From the NCBI RefSeq assembly GCF_011064285.1, contig NZ_CP049331.1, positions 1,674,001 to 1,738,000 on the forward strand: 64,000 nucleotides of DNA, read 5' to 3'. Both the position numbers and the translations under genes were made by a program. Shown one piece after another: positions 18,603 to 28,693 of this stretch. Source of the DNA: Vibrio ziniensis (GTDB lineage Bacteria; Pseudomonadota; Gammaproteobacteria; Enterobacterales; Vibrionaceae). Every line of letters begins with the position of its first letter. Positions within the stretch are counted from its first letter, which is position 1. The notes under the pieces are model-generated. The model worked only from the letters and a program-made list of their open reading frames with translations, was not told the DNA's origin and made no database searches.

Positions 18603-20009
18603 ATGAATAGCACAGAACTCGAAGGAATCATTCGTACCATCCTGACTGAAAAGCTTGCCAGTGAAACAGGGAAAGTATCAAACAGTGAAGCGCCTAAAAG
18701 CATCGCTATCTTTGACGATGTCGACAGCGCAATCAAAGCAGCTAACGATGCCTATCGTCGTTACCATGAACTACCATTGAAATGCCGTAGTGCAATCATC
18801 GCAACGCTACGCGCAGAGCTAGAAGCCGATATTCCTTATCTTGCAGAAGAAGCAGTCAAAGAAACTGGTATGGGCAATGTTGGTCATAAGATCTTAAAAA
18901 ACAAACTGGCTCTGGAAAAAACGCCGGGCATTGAAGATCTCAAAACCACAGCGTTGACTGGCGATGACGGTATGGTGTTGTTTGAATATTCGCCATTTGG
19001 CGTGATTGGTTCAATCACACCAAGTACCAACCCAACGGAAACGATCATCAACAACAGTATAAGTATGCTTGCGGCAGGTAATGCGATTTACTTTAGCCCT
19101 CATCCGGGTGCGAAAAATCTTTCAATCTGGTTAATCAAACGTATTGAGAACCTAATCTATAAAACCTGCGGTGTGCATAACTTAGTCGTGACGGTTGCTA
19201 CGCCAAGTTTTGAAAATACCCAGTTAATGATGCAGCACCCAGACATTGCTGTATTAGCCATTACCGGTGGACCTGCGATTGTGACCATGGGTCTTAAAAG
19301 CGGTAAGAAAACCATTGGCGCCGGAGCGGGGAACCCGCCTTGCTTAGTTGACGAAACTGCCGAGATTACTAAAGCCGCGCAGGACATCGTTTCTGGCGCT
19401 TCCCTTGATAACAACATCCCATGTATTGCAGAAAAAGCGGTTGTGGTAGTCAATCAAGTCGCTGACGAACTCATCACGCAAATGGTGGATTACGGAGCCC
19501 TGCTGATTCGCAGTTCAGAAGATGTCAAAGCACTTAAAGCAGCCTGCATTATTGACGGTGGAATCAATAAAAAACTGATTGGTAAAAGCACCACAACCAT
19601 TCTTGAAGCTGCAGGTCTGCCAGTTCCGCTAAAAGAGCCAAAACTGATCATCGTCGAAACCGCAAAAGATGACCCACTTGTGGTTCACGAGCAGCTCATG
19701 CCAGTGTTGCCAATAGTGCGTGCAAAAGACTTTGAAGAAGCCTTAGCGATATCGCTCAAAGTCGAAAACGGACTGCACCACACTGCGGTCATGCATTCAC
19801 AGAACGTGTCGCGTTTAAACAAAGTCGCACAGCTGATGCAAACATCGATATTTGTTAAAAACGGACCTTCATACGCAGGTATCGGTTTCGGAGCTGAAGG
19901 GTTTAACACCTTTACGATTGCAACGCCAACGGGTGAAGGAACAACGTCTGCCAGAACCTTCTGCCGACTAAGACGTTGCACGTTAACTAACGGCTTTTCA
20001 ATCCGTTGA
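18603..20009 (+). CDS. pduP: PduP, CoA-acylating propionaldehyde dehydrogenase
   Basis: 468 residues. The N-terminal helix (STELEGIIRTILTEKL) is the encapsulation peptide first described for PduP. The aldehyde dehydrogenase core shows FGVIGSITPSTNPTETIINN and the catalytic cysteine in DNNIPCIAEKAV (about residue 277). Oxidises propionaldehyde to propionyl-CoA with NAD+ inside the compartment. AAGGAATC precedes the ATG. Confidence 0.97.
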   Translation: MNSTELEGIIRTILTEKLASETGKVSNSEAPKSIAIFDDVDSAIKAANDAYRRYHELPLKCRSAIIATLRAELEADIPYLAEEAVKETGMGNVGHKILKNKLALEKTPGIEDLKTTALTGDDGMVLFEYSPFGVIGSITPSTNPTETIINNSISMLAAGNAIYFSPHPGAKNLSIWLIKRIENLIYKTCGVHNLVVTVATPSFENTQLMMQHPDIAVLAITGGPAIVTMGLKSGKKTIGAGAGNPPCLVDETAEITKAAQDIVSGASLDNNIPCIAEKAVVVVNQVADELITQMVDYGALLIRSSEDVKALKAACIIDGGINKKLIGKSTTTILEAAGLPVPLKEPKLIIVETAKDDPLVVHEQLMPVLPIVRAKDFEEALAISLKVENGLHHTAVMHSQNVSRLNKVAQLMQTSIFVKNGPSYAGIGFGAEGFNTFTIATPTGEGTTSARTFCRLRRCTLTNGFSIR

Positions 20010-20026
20010 TTTTGGTGGCGAATACC

Positions 20027-21139
20027 ATGAAACGTTTTTCTATATCAACCGCCATATATAGTGGTGAAAACAGCCTGAAACGCTTGAACAAATATCAAAA
20101 CAAGCGCGTTTGGATTGTCTGCGATGAGTTTCTCGCTAAAGGCACACCTATTGAGCGTGTCAAAGCGGAACTCAAAGGCAATGAAATCCGAGTCTATACC
20201 GATATTCAGCCTGATCCGAATGTGTTGACGGTTGTTTCAGGCATGAAAGACCTCATTGCGTTTAAACCCGATGTAGTCATTGGTTTTGGCGGAGGATCTG
20301 CCATTGATGCAGCTAAAGCAATGGTCTTCTTCGCCACCAAATTCGATATCAAGCTTGAACGTTGCATCGCCATACCAACCACCAGCGGTACAGGCTCGGA
20401 AGTCACTAATGCAACCGTGATCACCGATGAAAACAAAGGCATTAAATACCCAATATTTGATGCCACTATCTACCCTGATGAAGCGATACTGGACCCTTCA
20501 TTTGTCGTTACTGTGCCTCCCCATATCACTGCCAATACGGGGATGGATGTGCTAACACACGCCATCGAAGCTTATGTGTCAACCACAGCCAATGACTTTA
20601 GCGATGCTTTAGCAGAGAAGACCATATCTTTAGTGTTTGAGTATCTACCCACCGCTTGTGTCAAAGGCAATTGTGAGAAAACTCGGGAAAAGATGCACAA
20701 CGCATCGTGTATGGCGGGCATGGCATTTAGCCAGTCAGGTTTAGGAATAAACCACGCTATCGCCCATCAGTTAGGTGGCAAGTTCCACGTTGCTCATGGA
20801 TTGGCGAACGCAATTTTGTTGCCCCACGTGATTCGTTTCAACGCAAAAAACGATATTCGCGCTCGCAAACGTTACGCACGCATCGCGAAAGCGTGCCGCT
20901 TCTGTCATCCAGATGCGTCTGCTGAAGCCGCTGTGAATCAACTGATCCACAACATCGTCAGATTACAAAAAGAAGTGAAGATAGCCACTTCATTACACGT
21001 ATTAAAAATTACCCGCAGAGACGTTCTCGCCCAAATGGATGCGTTAGTGGAATCCACATTACAAGATTCCACCATGACAACTACTCCGTATAAAGCGAAC
21101 CCGCTGCAGGTGAAACAAATCATAGAGGCAATCCTATGA
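20027..21139 (+). CDS. pduQ: PduQ, 1-propanol dehydrogenase
   Basis: 370 residues from ATG 20027 (MKRFSISTAIYSG), preceded by TTGGTGG; an upstream TTG in frame at 20006 lacks such a site, and the 370 length equals the Salmonella protein as I recall it. Iron-containing alcohol dehydrogenase: GFGGGSAIDAAKA for NAD binding, IPTTSGTGSEVT, and metal ligands in NHAIAHQLGGKFHVAHGLAN. Reduces propionaldehyde to 1-propanol, regenerating NAD+ for PduP. The stop overlaps the pduS ATG. Confidence 0.95.
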   Translation: MKRFSISTAIYSGENSLKRLNKYQNKRVWIVCDEFLAKGTPIERVKAELKGNEIRVYTDIQPDPNVLTVVSGMKDLIAFKPDVVIGFGGGSAIDAAKAMVFFATKFDIKLERCIAIPTTSGTGSEVTNATVITDENKGIKYPIFDATIYPDEAILDPSFVVTVPPHITANTGMDVLTHAIEAYVSTTANDFSDALAEKTISLVFEYLPTACVKGNCEKTREKMHNASCMAGMAFSQSGLGINHAIAHQLGGKFHVAHGLANAILLPHVIRFNAKNDIRARKRYARIAKACRFCHPDASAEAAVNQLIHNIVRLQKEVKIATSLHVLKITRRDVLAQMDALVESTLQDSTMTTTPYKANPLQVKQIIEAIL

Positions 21140-22518
21140 CCCTAACTAATAGTATGACGGAAACGAAGGAAGCACCGTTACGTAAAATGAAATCTCTATC
21201 CGCTGAAAAAATCGCGGATATTGCGCGTGAATCTGGCATCGTCGGTGCAGGAGGCGCGGGTTTTCCAACCTATGTGAAGCTGCAATCGAAAGCTGAAATA
21301 TTTCTGGTCAATGCCGCTGAATGTGAACCGATGCTGAAAGTTGACCAACAGCTCATGGTGAGCCACGCCTGTGAGCTGATTCAAGGCATTCGCTATGGCA
21401 TGAAAGCAACTGGTGCGAAAGAAGGCATCATTGCTCTCAAAGCTAAATACAAAAAAGCGATTGCCACACTTACCCCCCTGCTTACCGACAACATCCGCAT
21501 CCATATTCTGCCAGATGTGTACCCTGCGGGAGACGAAGTCATCACTATTTGGCTTGCTACAGGTCGACGCGTGCCACCGGCACAAATTCCGATCAGCATT
21601 GGTGTAGTGGTAAACAATGTTCAAACCCTAATTAACCTAGCCAAAGCGATTGATGAAGAGAAGCCCGTCACCCATAGAACGCTCACCATTAATGGTGCAG
21701 TAAACAAACCAATGACGCTTACTGTTCCTATCGGTACAAAAATGAGTGAGTTGATTGAGCTTGCTGGAGGTTGCACTGTCGACCATCCAGAGTTCATCAA
21801 TGGTGGTCCCATGATGGGCAAATACATCTCTGATATTGATGCTCCTGTTACGAAAACCACAGGGGGCATTTTGGTATTTCCCAGAGAACATCTGCTTATT
21901 CAGCGTCGTCTTAAAACCGATCAACAAATCATCGCGATGGCGAAAACCGTATGCGAGCAATGCCGCCTATGTACCGACTTATGCCCAAGACACATCATCG
22001 GTCATGAACTATCACCGCATGAACTGGTTAAGTCGATGAGTTACAAACAGTTTGCTAAACCTTCAACCTTGCTATCGGCGTTAACCTGCTCGGAATGCAG
22101 CGTCTGTGAAAGCTACGCATGCCCTGTTGAGATTTCGCCTATGCGTATTAACCAGATCTTAAAAGGTGAATTACGCGCTCAAAAAGCAAAATACGAAGGT
22201 GAAATAGAGCCACAAGATCCGATGGCTGAACATCGTTTAGTCCCTATCGGACGTCTGGTTAAGCGTCTTAATTTACTGCCTTACTACCATGAAGCACCAA
22301 TGGTTGAACCTTTATGGCAACCAGAGTTTGTTTCCATCCCACTGCAACAGCATATCGGTGCTCCTTCTGTTCCTGTTGTCAGTGTTGGTGATGATGTTGA
22401 AGCCGGAGATTGTATTGCAAAAGCAGCACCTGATGCGCTCAGCGTTGCTCAGCATGCAAGTATCACAGGCACCATTACGGAAGTTGACACCAAAGTTATC
22501 ACAATGCGTCGGGGGTAA
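21136..22518 (+). CDS. pduS: PduS, cobalamin reductase (Fe-S flavoprotein)
   Basis: 460 residues, related to RnfC and complex I flavoprotein subunits. GIVGAGGAGFPTYVKL and VNAAECEPMLKVDQQLM lie in the FMN-binding N-terminal part. Two [4Fe-4S] motifs follow: CEQCRLCTDLCP (about 272-283) and CSECSVCESYACP (about 318-330). Reduces corrinoid to the cob(I)alamin state used by PduO. ATG overlaps the pduQ stop. Confidence 0.96.
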   Translation: MTLTNSMTETKEAPLRKMKSLSAEKIADIARESGIVGAGGAGFPTYVKLQSKAEIFLVNAAECEPMLKVDQQLMVSHACELIQGIRYGMKATGAKEGIIALKAKYKKAIATLTPLLTDNIRIHILPDVYPAGDEVITIWLATGRRVPPAQIPISIGVVVNNVQTLINLAKAIDEEKPVTHRTLTINGAVNKPMTLTVPIGTKMSELIELAGGCTVDHPEFINGGPMMGKYISDIDAPVTKTTGGILVFPREHLLIQRRLKTDQQIIAMAKTVCEQCRLCTDLCPRHIIGHELSPHELVKSMSYKQFAKPSTLLSALTCSECSVCESYACPVEISPMRINQILKGELRAQKAKYEGEIEPQDPMAEHRLVPIGRLVKRLNLLPYYHEAPMVEPLWQPEFVSIPLQQHIGAPSVPVVSVGDDVEAGDCIAKAAPDALSVAQHASITGTITEVDTKVITMRRG

Positions 22519-22521
22519 TGT

Positions 22522-23070
22522 ATGCATCATGCAATTGGATTAGTTGAACTCAACAGTATCGCCAAAGGAATCGAAGTTACCGATACGATGCTAAAAAGCG
22601 CCAATGTAGAACTTTTGACAGCGAAAACCATCTGTCCGGGTAAATACATCATTATGGTTGGAGGAGAAATCGCAGCTGTAAAACAGTCGGTAGAAAATGG
22701 AGAACGACAAGGTGAACACATGGCAATTGATAGCTTTGTGTTGCCCAACGTTCACGCCTCTATTCTGCCCGCTTTAAGCGGTGTCACAGTCACCGACCAT
22801 AAGCAGTCTATTGGCGTAGTGGAAACCTACAGCGTAGCAACTTGTATTGAAGCCGCAGACGCTGCTATTAAAGCCTCCAACATCGAATTGCTCAGAATTC
22901 ATATGGCGTTTGGTATAGGTGGTAAATGCTATTTCGTCGTAAATGGTGATGTTTCTGATGTGCAAACCGCCGTCACTGTCGGCAGTAACCGAGCAAGTGA
23001 CAAAGGCTTACTGGTTCACGGCTCTGTGATTGCAAAACCACACCCTGAGTTATGGCGTCAGTTGATGTAA
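22522..23070 (+). CDS. pduT: PduT, trimeric tandem-BMC shell protein with Fe-S pore
   Basis: 182 residues, two BMC domains ([18 protein letters not shown]; then [20 protein letters not shown]). The cysteine in [13 protein letters not shown] corresponds to the residue that holds a [4Fe-4S] cluster in the PduT pore. Thought to pass electrons or Fe-S across the shell. Three bases after pduS. Confidence 0.95.
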   Translation: MHHAIGLVELNSIAKGIEVTDTMLKSANVELLTAKTICPGKYIIMVGGEIAAVKQSVENGERQGEHMAIDSFVLPNVHASILPALSGVTVTDHKQSIGVVETYSVATCIEAADAAIKASNIELLRIHMAFGIGGKCYFVVNGDVSDVQTAVTVGSNRASDKGLLVHGSVIAKPHPELWRQLM

Positions 23071-23080
23071 CGAGGTTGCT

Positions 23081-23434
23081 ATGTTCGATAACTTAGAAAA
23101 AAAAGAGCGCGTTATTCAGGAATACGTACCGGGTAAACAGGTGACACTGGCGCATCTTATCGCCAATCCGAATAAAGCGGTTTACAAGAAACTTGGGTTG
23201 AATGAAGCCGCAAATGCTATCGGTATTATGACGATAACACCTAGTGAAGGTGCAATCATCGCCAGTGATGTAACGACCAAATCCGGCAATGTCGAAATCG
23301 GTTTTATCGACCGTTTCACCGGTGCGGTAGTGATCACCGGAGACGTATCTGCGGTGGAATATGCGCTTAAACAGGTGATTCATGTGCTGAGCAATCAACT
23401 CAAGTTCACCCCATGTGATATTACTAGGACCTAA
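23081..23434 (+). CDS. pduU: PduU, circularly permuted BMC shell protein
   Basis: 117 residues. The N-terminal [19 protein letters not shown] forms the beta-barrel cap typical of PduU/EutS, and the permuted BMC fold follows ([39 protein letters not shown]). Very close to the Salmonella sequence I recall. AACGAGG precedes the start. Confidence 0.96.
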   Translation: MFDNLEKKERVIQEYVPGKQVTLAHLIANPNKAVYKKLGLNEAANAIGIMTITPSEGAIIASDVTTKSGNVEIGFIDRFTGAVVITGDVSAVEYALKQVIHVLSNQLKFTPCDITRT

Positions 23435-23437
23435 GCA

Positions 23438-23905
23438 ATGAAACGTCTGATGTTGGTAGGTCAAACACTGAGTGGCAAAACCACGCTGCTGCAAAAACTA
23501 CGCGGCTTACCATTACGTTATCAAAAAACTCAGTCGTTGGAATGTGAAGATCTATCCATTGATACCCCTGGGGAATACTTGGAAAATCGCTGTCTCAACA
23601 GCGCTCTGATCACCACATCCTACGATGCCGACATCATAGGGTTAGTTCACAGCGCAACAGCCATTCAACAAATGTTCTCCCCTTTATTTTCCAGTGCTTT
23701 CACCAAGCCTGTGATCGGTATTGTCACTAAAGCCGACGCCCCTGATGCCAGTATTGGAGAAGCCATCGCCCATTTAGCCAATGCAGGCGCAGACCCAATT
23801 TTTGTTACCTCCTCATTCAATGGCGATGGTATTGACGATTTGGTGGAGTACCTCAGTGAAACTAAGGATCAACAAGCTTTAGCACTTGTTACAGAAAGGA
23901 ATTAA
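23438..23905 (+). CDS. pduV: PduV, small GTPase-like microcompartment protein
   Basis: 155 residues with a P-loop GQTLSGKTTLLQKL (about 7-20), a DTPGEY G3 motif (about 46-51) and TKAD G4 motif (about 100). EutP/PduV family of Ras-like proteins. In Salmonella PduV associates with the compartment exterior and may link it to cytoskeletal structures. Three bases after pduU. Confidence 0.93.
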   Translation: MKRLMLVGQTLSGKTTLLQKLRGLPLRYQKTQSLECEDLSIDTPGEYLENRCLNSALITTSYDADIIGLVHSATAIQQMFSPLFSSAFTKPVIGIVTKADAPDASIGEAIAHLANAGADPIFVTSSFNGDGIDDLVEYLSETKDQQALALVTERN

Positions 23906-23910
23906 GCACG

Positions 23911-25107
23911 ATGTCACTTAACGAAACATCTCAGAAAATTATCGCCATTAACGCTGGCAGTTCTTCTCTTAAATTTCAGTTATTTTCAATGCCTGATGAA
24001 GTTTCTCTATGCCAAGGTTTGGTTGAACGTATTGGTTTAGCCGATGCAATTTTTACCATGAAGTTCAACGGACAAAAAGTGAGTAAGACCATCAGCATAG
24101 CCAACCACCAGCAAGCGGTGGATATGCTGCTTACCAGTTTAATTGAGTACCGAATTGTTGCTGATTTAAAAGAGATACAAGGAGTGGGTCATCGAGTGGC
24201 ACATGGAGGTGAATACTTCCCTGATAGCGCCATCATCAATGATGACACGATTGAAAAAATCACTCGATTAAGTGACTTGGCACCGTTACATAACCCTGTC
24301 AACTTAACCGGAATACACGCGTTTAAACAGGCGTTACCCGATGCAAAAGCAGTCGCCGTATTTGACACCTCTTTTCATCAGACCATGGCAAAACCTGATT
24401 ACATCTACCCTATTCCGTACGAGTATTACCGTAAGCACGGTATTCGTCGCTATGGGTTCCATGGCACGAGCCACAAGTACGTTGCGAACCATTATGCCGA
24501 AATGATTGGTAAACCGATTGCTGATTTGAATCTCATCACCTGCCATTTAGGAAACGGCTCCAGTATTTGTGCCATTAAAGGCGGTGAATCGGTTCATACT
24601 TCGATGGGATTTACACCGCTTGCTGGGGTAATGATGGGGACTCGTTGTGGAGACATCGACCCTTCTATTCTGCCGTTCCTAGCTGAAAAAGAATCGCTAA
24701 CTTTGTCTCAGTTAAACGAGATGATGAATAGCCGCTCAGGTTTTCTAGGTGTATCAGAACTATCTCACGACTGCCGCGATATACAACAAGCATCAAAAAC
24801 CAATCAACAAGCCAAGTTAGCGTTGGATATGTTTGTCGAACGTGTACGAGCTTATGTTGGTCAGTATCTGGTGAAGTTAGGTCGCGTAGACGCCATTTTA
24901 TTTACCGGTGGTATCGGGGAAAACTCTACCGATATCCGAGAAAGCGTATGTTGTTCACTAGAACCACTAGGAATTTTTGTCGATGTGAACAAAAACCGCT
25001 CTAAATCAACGATTTTTTCCACTCAAGAGAGTTCAATTTCTTTAGCGGTAATTGAAACTAATGAAGAACTAATGATTGCTAAAGACGTCATGAGGGTATC
25101 ACTATGA
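23911..25107 (+). CDS. pduW: PduW, propionate kinase
   Basis: 398 residues, acetate kinase family: INAGSSSLKFQLF at the N-terminus, VGHRVAHGGEYF, YGFHGTSHKYV and HLGNGSSICAI motifs, and GGIGENS near the C-terminus. Converts propionyl-phosphate and ADP to propionate and ATP in the cytosol, the energy-yielding step. AAGGAATTAAGC precedes the start. The stop overlaps the cobA start. Confidence 0.95.
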   Translation: MSLNETSQKIIAINAGSSSLKFQLFSMPDEVSLCQGLVERIGLADAIFTMKFNGQKVSKTISIANHQQAVDMLLTSLIEYRIVADLKEIQGVGHRVAHGGEYFPDSAIINDDTIEKITRLSDLAPLHNPVNLTGIHAFKQALPDAKAVAVFDTSFHQTMAKPDYIYPIPYEYYRKHGIRRYGFHGTSHKYVANHYAEMIGKPIADLNLITCHLGNGSSICAIKGGESVHTSMGFTPLAGVMMGTRCGDIDPSILPFLAEKESLTLSQLNEMMNSRSGFLGVSELSHDCRDIQQASKTNQQAKLALDMFVERVRAYVGQYLVKLGRVDAILFTGGIGENSTDIRESVCCSLEPLGIFVDVNKNRSKSTIFSTQESSISLAVIETNEELMIAKDVMRVSL

Positions 25108-25889
25108 AAGGGAAAGTTTGGTTAGTGGGTGCAGGTCCGGGCGACCCAACACTATTAACAGTAAAGGCGCTGTATTGTATCCGTGAGGCCGACGTCATTG
25201 TTTACGATAGGCTGGTAAGCAAAGAGATATTGCAGCAAGCACCAAGCAGTTGCCAAATGGTCAATGTGGGTAAGTTACCGAATTTTCACCCAATTCCTCA
25301 AGATGACATCAATGAAACCTTAGTGAATTTCGCCCAACAGGGCTACAATGTCGTGCGCTTGAAAGGTGGTGACCCCTATGTGTTTGGTCGTGGTGGTGAA
25401 GAAGCCGATGCCTTGGTAGAACATGGAATCGAATTTGAAGTCGTTCCGGGAATTAGTTCTGCCATTGGTGGTTTAGCTTATGCGGGTATCCCTGTCACTC
25501 ACAGAGATCATGCCTCCTCCTTTCACGTAGTAACAGGACATCTAAAGCAAGGTAAAGATCCACTCGATTGGTCTTTGTATTCTAAACTAGATGGTACTCT
25601 CGTTATTTTGATGGGTATGAGTCAAATCGAAAACATCTGTCAGCAATTGGTCGACGGCGGTAAAGCTACGGATACTCCCGCAGCGGTGGTTCGTTATGCT
25701 AGCCGTGATAACCAACAAGTGGTTACTGGAACCGTTACTGATATAGCACAGCGCGTGCAAGAAGAAGGTATTACTTCGCCAGCCTTGATAGTGATTGGCG
25801 GCGTTGCTCAGAAACACGCAACACTTTCGTTTAAAGCCACATGTCGTCAAATTAGCGAGTTAGCACAACTTCAACTCGATTTAGCTTAA
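25104..25889 (+). CDS. cobA: CobA/SumT, uroporphyrinogen-III C-methyltransferase
   Basis: 261 residues, SUMT type. VWLVGAGPGDPTLLTVKAL is the SAM-binding start; VIVYDRLVS, LKGGDPYVFGRGGEEA and GIPVTHRD follow. It methylates uroporphyrinogen III at C2 and C7 to precorrin-2, the branch point to B12 and siroheme. The gene overlaps pduW by 4 bases, so it is part of the pdu transcript. No CysG-type dehydrogenase/chelatase domain is attached. Confidence 0.94.
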   Translation: MKGKVWLVGAGPGDPTLLTVKALYCIREADVIVYDRLVSKEILQQAPSSCQMVNVGKLPNFHPIPQDDINETLVNFAQQGYNVVRLKGGDPYVFGRGGEEADALVEHGIEFEVVPGISSAIGGLAYAGIPVTHRDHASSFHVVTGHLKQGKDPLDWSLYSKLDGTLVILMGMSQIENICQQLVDGGKATDTPAAVVRYASRDNQQVVTGTVTDIAQRVQEEGITSPALIVIGGVAQKHATLSFKATCRQISELAQLQLDLA

Positions 25890-25900
25890 AGGCAGTCAAT

Positions 25901-26980
25901 ATGGCGATAAGTGGACAACACGGTGGTAATGTCCTGCAAATGGCAAATCAATTTGGTCTCGCTCCCAGCGATGTCATTGATTTCAGTGCAAACATCAATC
26001 CTCTGGGTATGCCCGGAGGATTAAAACATCTGCTTGTAGAAAACCTATCGCGCTTAGAACAATATCCCGATATTGATTACCACCTGCTGCATCGTCAGTT
26101 GGCTCGTCACCATCAGTGTTCACAAAGCCATGTAATTGCTGGCAATGGCGCAACTGAGCTGATCTTCCTTTGGGCTCAATACGTAAAACCCAAGAAAGCA
26201 CTACTCGTGGAACCAAGTTTTGGCGAATACCGCCGCGCGCTTACACGCGTTGGTTGTAAAATCACCAACTATTTACTGTGTGAAGAGGAAGAATTTCGCG
26301 TAACCAAACGTATTCTCACTGCTCTGTCACCCGATCTTGATTGCTTGTTTTTGTGTACACCTAATAATCCGACAGGACTGCAACCTGACCCAGACTTGCT
26401 GATTGAAATCTTAAATCGTTGTGACGTCATGGGCATCAAGTTATTCGTTGATGAATCGTTTCTTGATTTTATGCCCGATACTAAAAGTCTTTGCAGGTAC
26501 TTACCTGACCACTCAAATCTTTATATCTTACGCTCTCTAACTAAGTTTTATGCCCTGCCCGGTTTACGTTTAGGCTATATGCTCTCTTCCGACGCAGAGC
26601 TTTTACAACAGATCCGTGAGCAAAGAGAACCTTGGACTATCAATGCCCTTGCTGCATTAGCAGGAGAAGTGCTGTTTGATTTCATCACCTATCATCAAGC
26701 AACCTACAACTGGCTTGCCAAAGAGCAAACTTATCTATTAGGTGAATTGCAACAGTTTGAACAAATCAAACTCTATAAACCTTCAGCGAACTACATCTTT
26801 TTCAAACACTTGGATAGTCAGTCGGCGCTGCAATCACAGCTAATGAAACACGGCATTTTGATTCGTAGCTGCGCTAACTACATAGGTTTGGATAAGTGCT
26901 TTTACCGTGTAGCAATTAAATCCAGAGCAGACAATGAACGCTTAGTGTCAGCCCTTAAGAAGGTTTTTAATCATGGCTGA
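25901..26980 (+). CDS. cobD: CobD, L-threonine-O-3-phosphate decarboxylase
   Basis: 359 residues, PLP class I aminotransferase fold. N-terminal GQHGGN, then DFSANINPLG, GNGATELIFL, the substrate-binding CTPNNPTG (about 148-155) and the PLP lysine in LRSLTKFYALPGLRLGY. Makes (R)-1-amino-2-propanol phosphate, used by CbiB. Histidinol-phosphate aminotransferase is the nearest relative, but DFSANINPLG and the neighbours favour CobD. The end overlaps pduX. Confidence 0.92.
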   Translation: MAISGQHGGNVLQMANQFGLAPSDVIDFSANINPLGMPGGLKHLLVENLSRLEQYPDIDYHLLHRQLARHHQCSQSHVIAGNGATELIFLWAQYVKPKKALLVEPSFGEYRRALTRVGCKITNYLLCEEEEFRVTKRILTALSPDLDCLFLCTPNNPTGLQPDPDLLIEILNRCDVMGIKLFVDESFLDFMPDTKSLCRYLPDHSNLYILRSLTKFYALPGLRLGYMLSSDAELLQQIREQREPWTINALAALAGEVLFDFITYHQATYNWLAKEQTYLLGELQQFEQIKLYKPSANYIFFKHLDSQSALQSQLMKHGILIRSCANYIGLDKCFYRVAIKSRADNERLVSALKKVFNHG

Positions 26981-27836
26981 AGCGAGCTGCCCAGCTTCGT
27001 GCGGAGAGCTAATTCAAGGATGGATTTCCGGCGGTGAAAAGCTGGTGTCTTGCCCTATTGATTGGTTCAGTACCGTCGAAGTCAGCTCTGGTTTGGCTAC
27101 GCTAAGTAATCAAAGACCGATGATGCGCAAAGCGCTGGAGTTAACCCTAAAGCAGCTCAATATACCAAGCGCAGAATCTCAGCAATTAAAGATCGACTTT
27201 CACTCTACTATTCCCGTAGCAAAGGGGATGGCAAGCAGCACCGCCGATATCGCAGCCACAGTCGCTGCAACCTATCGCTATTTTCAGTGTGACTACACAG
27301 CAGAACACCTTGCTTCCCTTTGCGCTCAACTCGAACCCACCGACAGCACCATGTTCAATGCCCTAACCTTATTTGATCACAACCAAGGCGTTGTGGCAGC
27401 GCAATACGGTTCAATGACAAATCTTGATGTGTTGGTATTGGAAAGCCCAATACAGCTCGATACGGCGGCATACCACAAAGTCGATCACCGCCATTCATTG
27501 ATGAGTTCTTCATTGAGATTAGATACGGCGAACACTGATCTGGCAGATGCCATTAAATTGCACAACCCGAATCAACTAGGCAGAGCAGCAACTGCAAGCG
27601 CTATTGAAAGCCAGATCATTTTGCCTAAACCTCGCTTTGAACAACTACTTAACATTGTCGAAAAACACGGCCTGTACGGGTTAAATGTTGCTCACAGTGG
27701 CAGTGTGGTTGGGCTACTTTTTGACGCGAAAATACACGATATTGAACACGCTATTTTCGATATGGAAAATCTGGGAATAAGACATTGTTACCCCCATTTT
27801 CATCAATGCAAGATGGTTGACGGCGGTATTCGCTAG
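26973..27836 (+). CDS. pduX: PduX, L-threonine kinase
   Basis: 287 residues, GHMP kinase family. ASCPASCGELIQGWISG at the N-terminus matches PduX, and IPVAKGMASSTADIAA (about residues 84-99) is the GHMP ATP loop. It phosphorylates threonine to the substrate of CobD, so cobD-pduX form a two-step module for the aminopropanol arm of cobalamin. Start lies within the end of cobD. Last gene of the operon; the next gene is convergent. Confidence 0.93.
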   Translation: MAEASCPASCGELIQGWISGGEKLVSCPIDWFSTVEVSSGLATLSNQRPMMRKALELTLKQLNIPSAESQQLKIDFHSTIPVAKGMASSTADIAATVAATYRYFQCDYTAEHLASLCAQLEPTDSTMFNALTLFDHNQGVVAAQYGSMTNLDVLVLESPIQLDTAAYHKVDHRHSLMSSSLRLDTANTDLADAIKLHNPNQLGRAATASAIESQIILPKPRFEQLLNIVEKHGLYGLNVAHSGSVVGLLFDAKIHDIEHAIFDMENLGIRHCYPHFHQCKMVDGGIR

Positions 27837-27871
27837 TATCAATCAAGCGAACACCACTAAACTGCTTTTTC

Positions 27872-28693
27872 TTAAGCAATTCGCATCTGCCCTTGTAGAA
27901 CGGTGACAGCTTTTCCTGAAAGTTTGACGGTGTTTGCATCAAGCTGTTCTACGTCAACATAACCACCTCGACGAGATGCTTGATACGCTTTTAACTTTGT
28001 TTTGTTAAGTACTTTTGACCAATAGACACTCAATGCACAATGCGCTGAACCTGTTACTGGATCTTCGTTAACGCCTACCCAAGGTGCAAAATAGCGTGAC
28101 ACAAAATCAACACCCTTAATTTCGTTAGTCTGACTTTTTTGAGCCGTCACCAACACACCTCGTCCTTTCAGTTTTGCCATTGCGCTAAAATCAGGTGCAA
28201 GTTGGTAAAGAAGTGCTTCATCGCTAATCACAATGAACTGCTTAGTATCGAAAATCCCGTAATCCACGATGTTAGATTTATGAAGTCCGATTCTTTCAAT
28301 CAGCTCCACGTTTATTTCAGCATCGAATTCTATAATTGGTGCAGGAAAGGTAAGGTGAATTTCATCAGTATCCAGCTCAGCGGTTAGCAAACCTGACAAG
28401 GTATGAAAGCCAATAGTGTCACCCGTCTTATATAAAGCCAGTTGTTTTAAAATATGCGCAACCGCCAACGTGCCATGCCCGCAGAGTTTGACCTCCACTT
28501 CGGGAGTAAACCAGCGAAGCTGCATCGAATCCATGGAGAAAAAAGCGGTTTCAGATACCGCCATTTCTGCGGCAATTGCATACATTTGGGTTTCATCAAG
28601 AGCGGAGTCTGTAATACATACACCGGCAGGATTCCCTTTGAACACTTCAGACGTGAATGAATCGACTTGATATACGTTAACTTCCACAAACAT
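27872..28693 (-). CDS. PhzF-family epimerase/isomerase
   Basis: 273 residues. VYQVDSFTSEVFKGNPAGVC at the N-terminus is the PhzF signature, ETAFF supplies the catalytic-glutamate region and ELDTDEIHLTFPAP marks the middle of the two-lobed diaminopimelate-epimerase-like fold. GNPAGVC and GVNEDPVTGSAHCAL are conserved. Most PhzF proteins outside phenazine clusters have no assigned substrate, and no phenazine genes are nearby. Convergent with pduX, with a 35-bp gap. Confidence 0.88.
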   Translation of the reverse strand: MFVEVNVYQVDSFTSEVFKGNPAGVCITDSALDETQMYAIAAEMAVSETAFFSMDSMQLRWFTPEVEVKLCGHGTLAVAHILKQLALYKTGDTIGFHTLSGLLTAELDTDEIHLTFPAPIIEFDAEINVELIERIGLHKSNIVDYGIFDTKQFIVISDEALLYQLAPDFSAMAKLKGRGVLVTAQKSQTNEIKGVDFVSRYFAPWVGVNEDPVTGSAHCALSVYWSKVLNKTKLKAYQASRRGGYVDVEQLDANTVKLSGKAVTVLQGQMRIA

